NCBI GenBank assembly: GCA_002751075.1
Contig: NAOQ01000260.1
Location: 1-10,156, forward strand
Direction: 5' to 3'
From: Ichthyophonus hoferi
Lineage: Eukaryota > Opisthokonta > Ichthyosporea > Ichthyophonida > Ichthyophonidae
DNA length: 10,156 bases
Shown here: positions 8,451 to 10,156 of the stretch, piece after piece
Layout of the letters: every line of letters starts with the position of its first letter
Numbering within the stretch: the stretch's first letter is position 1
Notes under the pieces: model-generated
What the model saw: the letters and a program-made list of their open reading frames with translations, nothing else
What the model was told of the DNA's origin: nothing
Databases searched by the model: none
Program-made: the position numbers and the translations under genes

Positions 8451-9785
8451 TATGGAAAAACTTCCCAAACAATAATAAAGTGCTGTTTTTAGTCATCAAT
8501 ATTTGCTAAAGCTTTTTAGAAAATTTATTCACATATCTTATTGTTCATACATTCTGGGTTTTTTGATTCTCAAGTGATGAAAATTTACCACCCAGATTTT
8601 TTATTAAAAAACTAATTAGTCAAGCCTGGTACTTTTGAACCATCAGAGGATACTTGTGTATGGCCCACCTATCTACAATCACACGCTCACAGCAATTTAA
8701 TCATAATTATTGCATATATTGCAGTTGTAGGGTAAAAAATCTAAAGCATCTTTGAGCTCAAAACAAATGCGTGTAATGTAAGAAAAACACACTAAAATTC
8801 TAGCTTGTTTGTTGTCTAGTGATAACTATCTAGTTTAATTAGCAGTAAATAGGAGCAATATACATCAAACAAAACTTGGCACAACAGATAATAGTTTATT
8901 TTCCAATCTTTACTCTATATTTGATTGTTTCAACAGTTCCAAGTTAAATTTGTCGATGAAATGTATGGTGATCTGCTATAACAGCACATTATACATAAAA
9001 TATGTATGCATGCATGTAAATATATATATAAGTATATATTATGTCAAAATATCTAATAGAACATTATATCAAAATGTTACACTTAAATTAATTATAGTAT
9101 TATTATGTAACATATATCTCCTTCTAAGGCTATAATATCTTTAACCTGATGATATTATTGGTATTTTATAAAGTATAATTCCAACAGATATTATATTTTT
9201 TTCTACATTTTCTTATATTAATTAAAACGGATAATGATAATTGTTGAAATTCCCATGATGTATATGCATATATATTATGTTATTATTTTATATATATCTA
9301 TTATATAGGGTAGCATATTTATGCTATGCATACTTTCTGGTTGAAAACCAATAAGAAAATGAAAATAAAACAATAAAAAACAATAATCCAATTGCTATTC
9401 ATATCAATTAACCCTCCTGGGATAGCTGTGTCCTTATTAGGTTTGAATGAAAAAGAAAAATTAAGAAGAATGATTGGGTTAAATGAGCCAATGAAATTCT
9501 TCTTTCATATATACGCGTGTGTATAAGTGCATTTGCACAGTAGATATATATATATCTAACCATATATCTATATAGCAAACAACTCTTTATGTTTATATAT
9601 TGATTCATTACATTATTGCATATAAGGGATGATTTATGCCCCAACTAAGAAGCAAAACTGTATACATATATAGTGTTGAAATATTTTAAATAATAGATAA
9701 AAACTTATGTTAGAGCAATACCTTTAATTAAAATGGCGTGATATGTAAGCTGTCTAATGTCAATTTTTTTTAAAAAGTGAAATAT
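8451..9785. other. AT-rich flank, no gene supported
   Basis: No recognisable protein or RNA gene was seen. From about 9000 to 9700 the sequence is dominated by TA-rich low-complexity DNA, with TA runs at 9021-9030 and 9544-9555, an 18-base perfect palindrome at 9541-9558 and a small hairpin (7-bp arms, 2-base loop) at 9311-9326. Two open frames here (8950-9135 plus, 9408-9644 minus) encode Tyr/Ile-rich low-complexity peptides and look like chance. A 16-base exact copy of the start of the window lies at 9243-9258. Confidence 0.6.
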
Positions 9786-9884
9786 GCGTTTACATGTGGG
9801 CTAACTATCGTCTCTCTTGTGTCAATACTTTACAGACTAAAGAGTGCATAACAAATAAGAAACTCTTATCTTATTGGGTTGTCC
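9786..9884. repeat. Diverged direct repeat, copy 1
   Basis: This aligns with 10039-10151 in the same orientation. The best part is 9824-9884 against 10088-10151. It begins AATACTTYACAGACTRAAG and ends with an ATTGGKTTGTCC-like block, with 22 of the first 26 bases identical and a few indels after that. Weaker similarity extends left through a shared ACTATCG (9804-9810 against 10054-10060). No coding capacity was seen. It could be a fragment of an unknown repeat family. Confidence 0.65.
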
Positions 9885-10038
9885 TTCAAGGTACAGCCTT
9901 AAGGTAATCAGAAAACAATAATTTATAAAGCAATAATATTACCCGTGAGTGCATTTTAATTTACATTTATGTTTATGTTTAGAGCAAAAAAACAAATAGC
10001 ATACAAGCTAAATGTGAAAAGTGTATTATAGAACAACT

Positions 10039-10151
10039 GCGATTTCAATTTGCACTATCGCTTATAGAAATCCAATGCTGAAATACTAATACTTCACAGA
10101 CTGAAGTGTGTATGATAAACAAAGAAGAACTTGGATCTAATTGGTTTGTCC
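10039..10151. repeat. Diverged direct repeat, copy 2
   Basis: This is the second copy of the repeat at 9786-9884, about 250-264 bases further right. It is longer, mainly through extra sequence between the ACTATCG block and the AATACTT block. It nearly reaches the window edge, so further copies or the rest of the unit may lie beyond it. Confidence 0.65.
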
Positions 10152-10156
10152 CCTGA

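Noticed and set aside
1229-8455. Five-base target duplication TTGGG (1229-1233) against TATGG (8451-8455)
   Set aside because: Only 3 of 5 bases match and the outer LTR end is uncertain, so it was not called as a feature.
8950-9644. Open frames 8950-9135 (plus) and 9408-9644 (minus)
   Set aside because: Their products are Tyr/Ile/Asn-rich peptides made by TA-rich low-complexity DNA, with no motif.

Overview
The window looks like an AT-rich eukaryotic chromosome segment, possibly fungal. That guess is weak: it rests on base composition, on a threonine-rich repeat protein of the kind common on fungal surfaces, and on a Ty1/copia element. No ribosomal RNA, tRNA, CRISPR array, operon or bacterial-style gene was seen.

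Layout. Bases 1-180 are the 3' end of one plus-strand gene. It encodes a short tandem repeat of Val-Pro-Met-Thr-Thr-Thr-Thr-Lys and then a non-repeated tail. About 1 kb of AT-rich DNA without a supportable gene follows (181-1233). From about 1234 to 8450 lies one old, broken Ty1/copia LTR retrotransposon on the minus strand. It has two strongly diverged LTRs (about 1234-1600 and 8090-8450) and, reading right to left, gag, protease, integrase, reverse transcriptase and RNase H in the order typical of Copia. Nearly every longer open stretch inside this interval is a piece of that polyprotein or its antisense shadow.

Inside the reverse transcriptase, coding similarity stops near 3446 and resumes near 2600. 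This leaves roughly 0.8 kb that the element does not explain, probably a later insertion (about 2630-3445).

The right flank (8451-10156) has no supportable gene. It holds TA-rich low-complexity DNA and, at its end, two diverged copies of a roughly 100-bp direct repeat (9786-9884 and 10039-10151) that may be distant relatives of the LTRs.

The only likely living gene is the partial one at the left edge. The rest is a transposon fossil and non-coding sequence. I found no convincing new biological system. The points most worth checking are the unexplained insert in the RT, the repeat pair at the right end, and the tandem-repeat gene.
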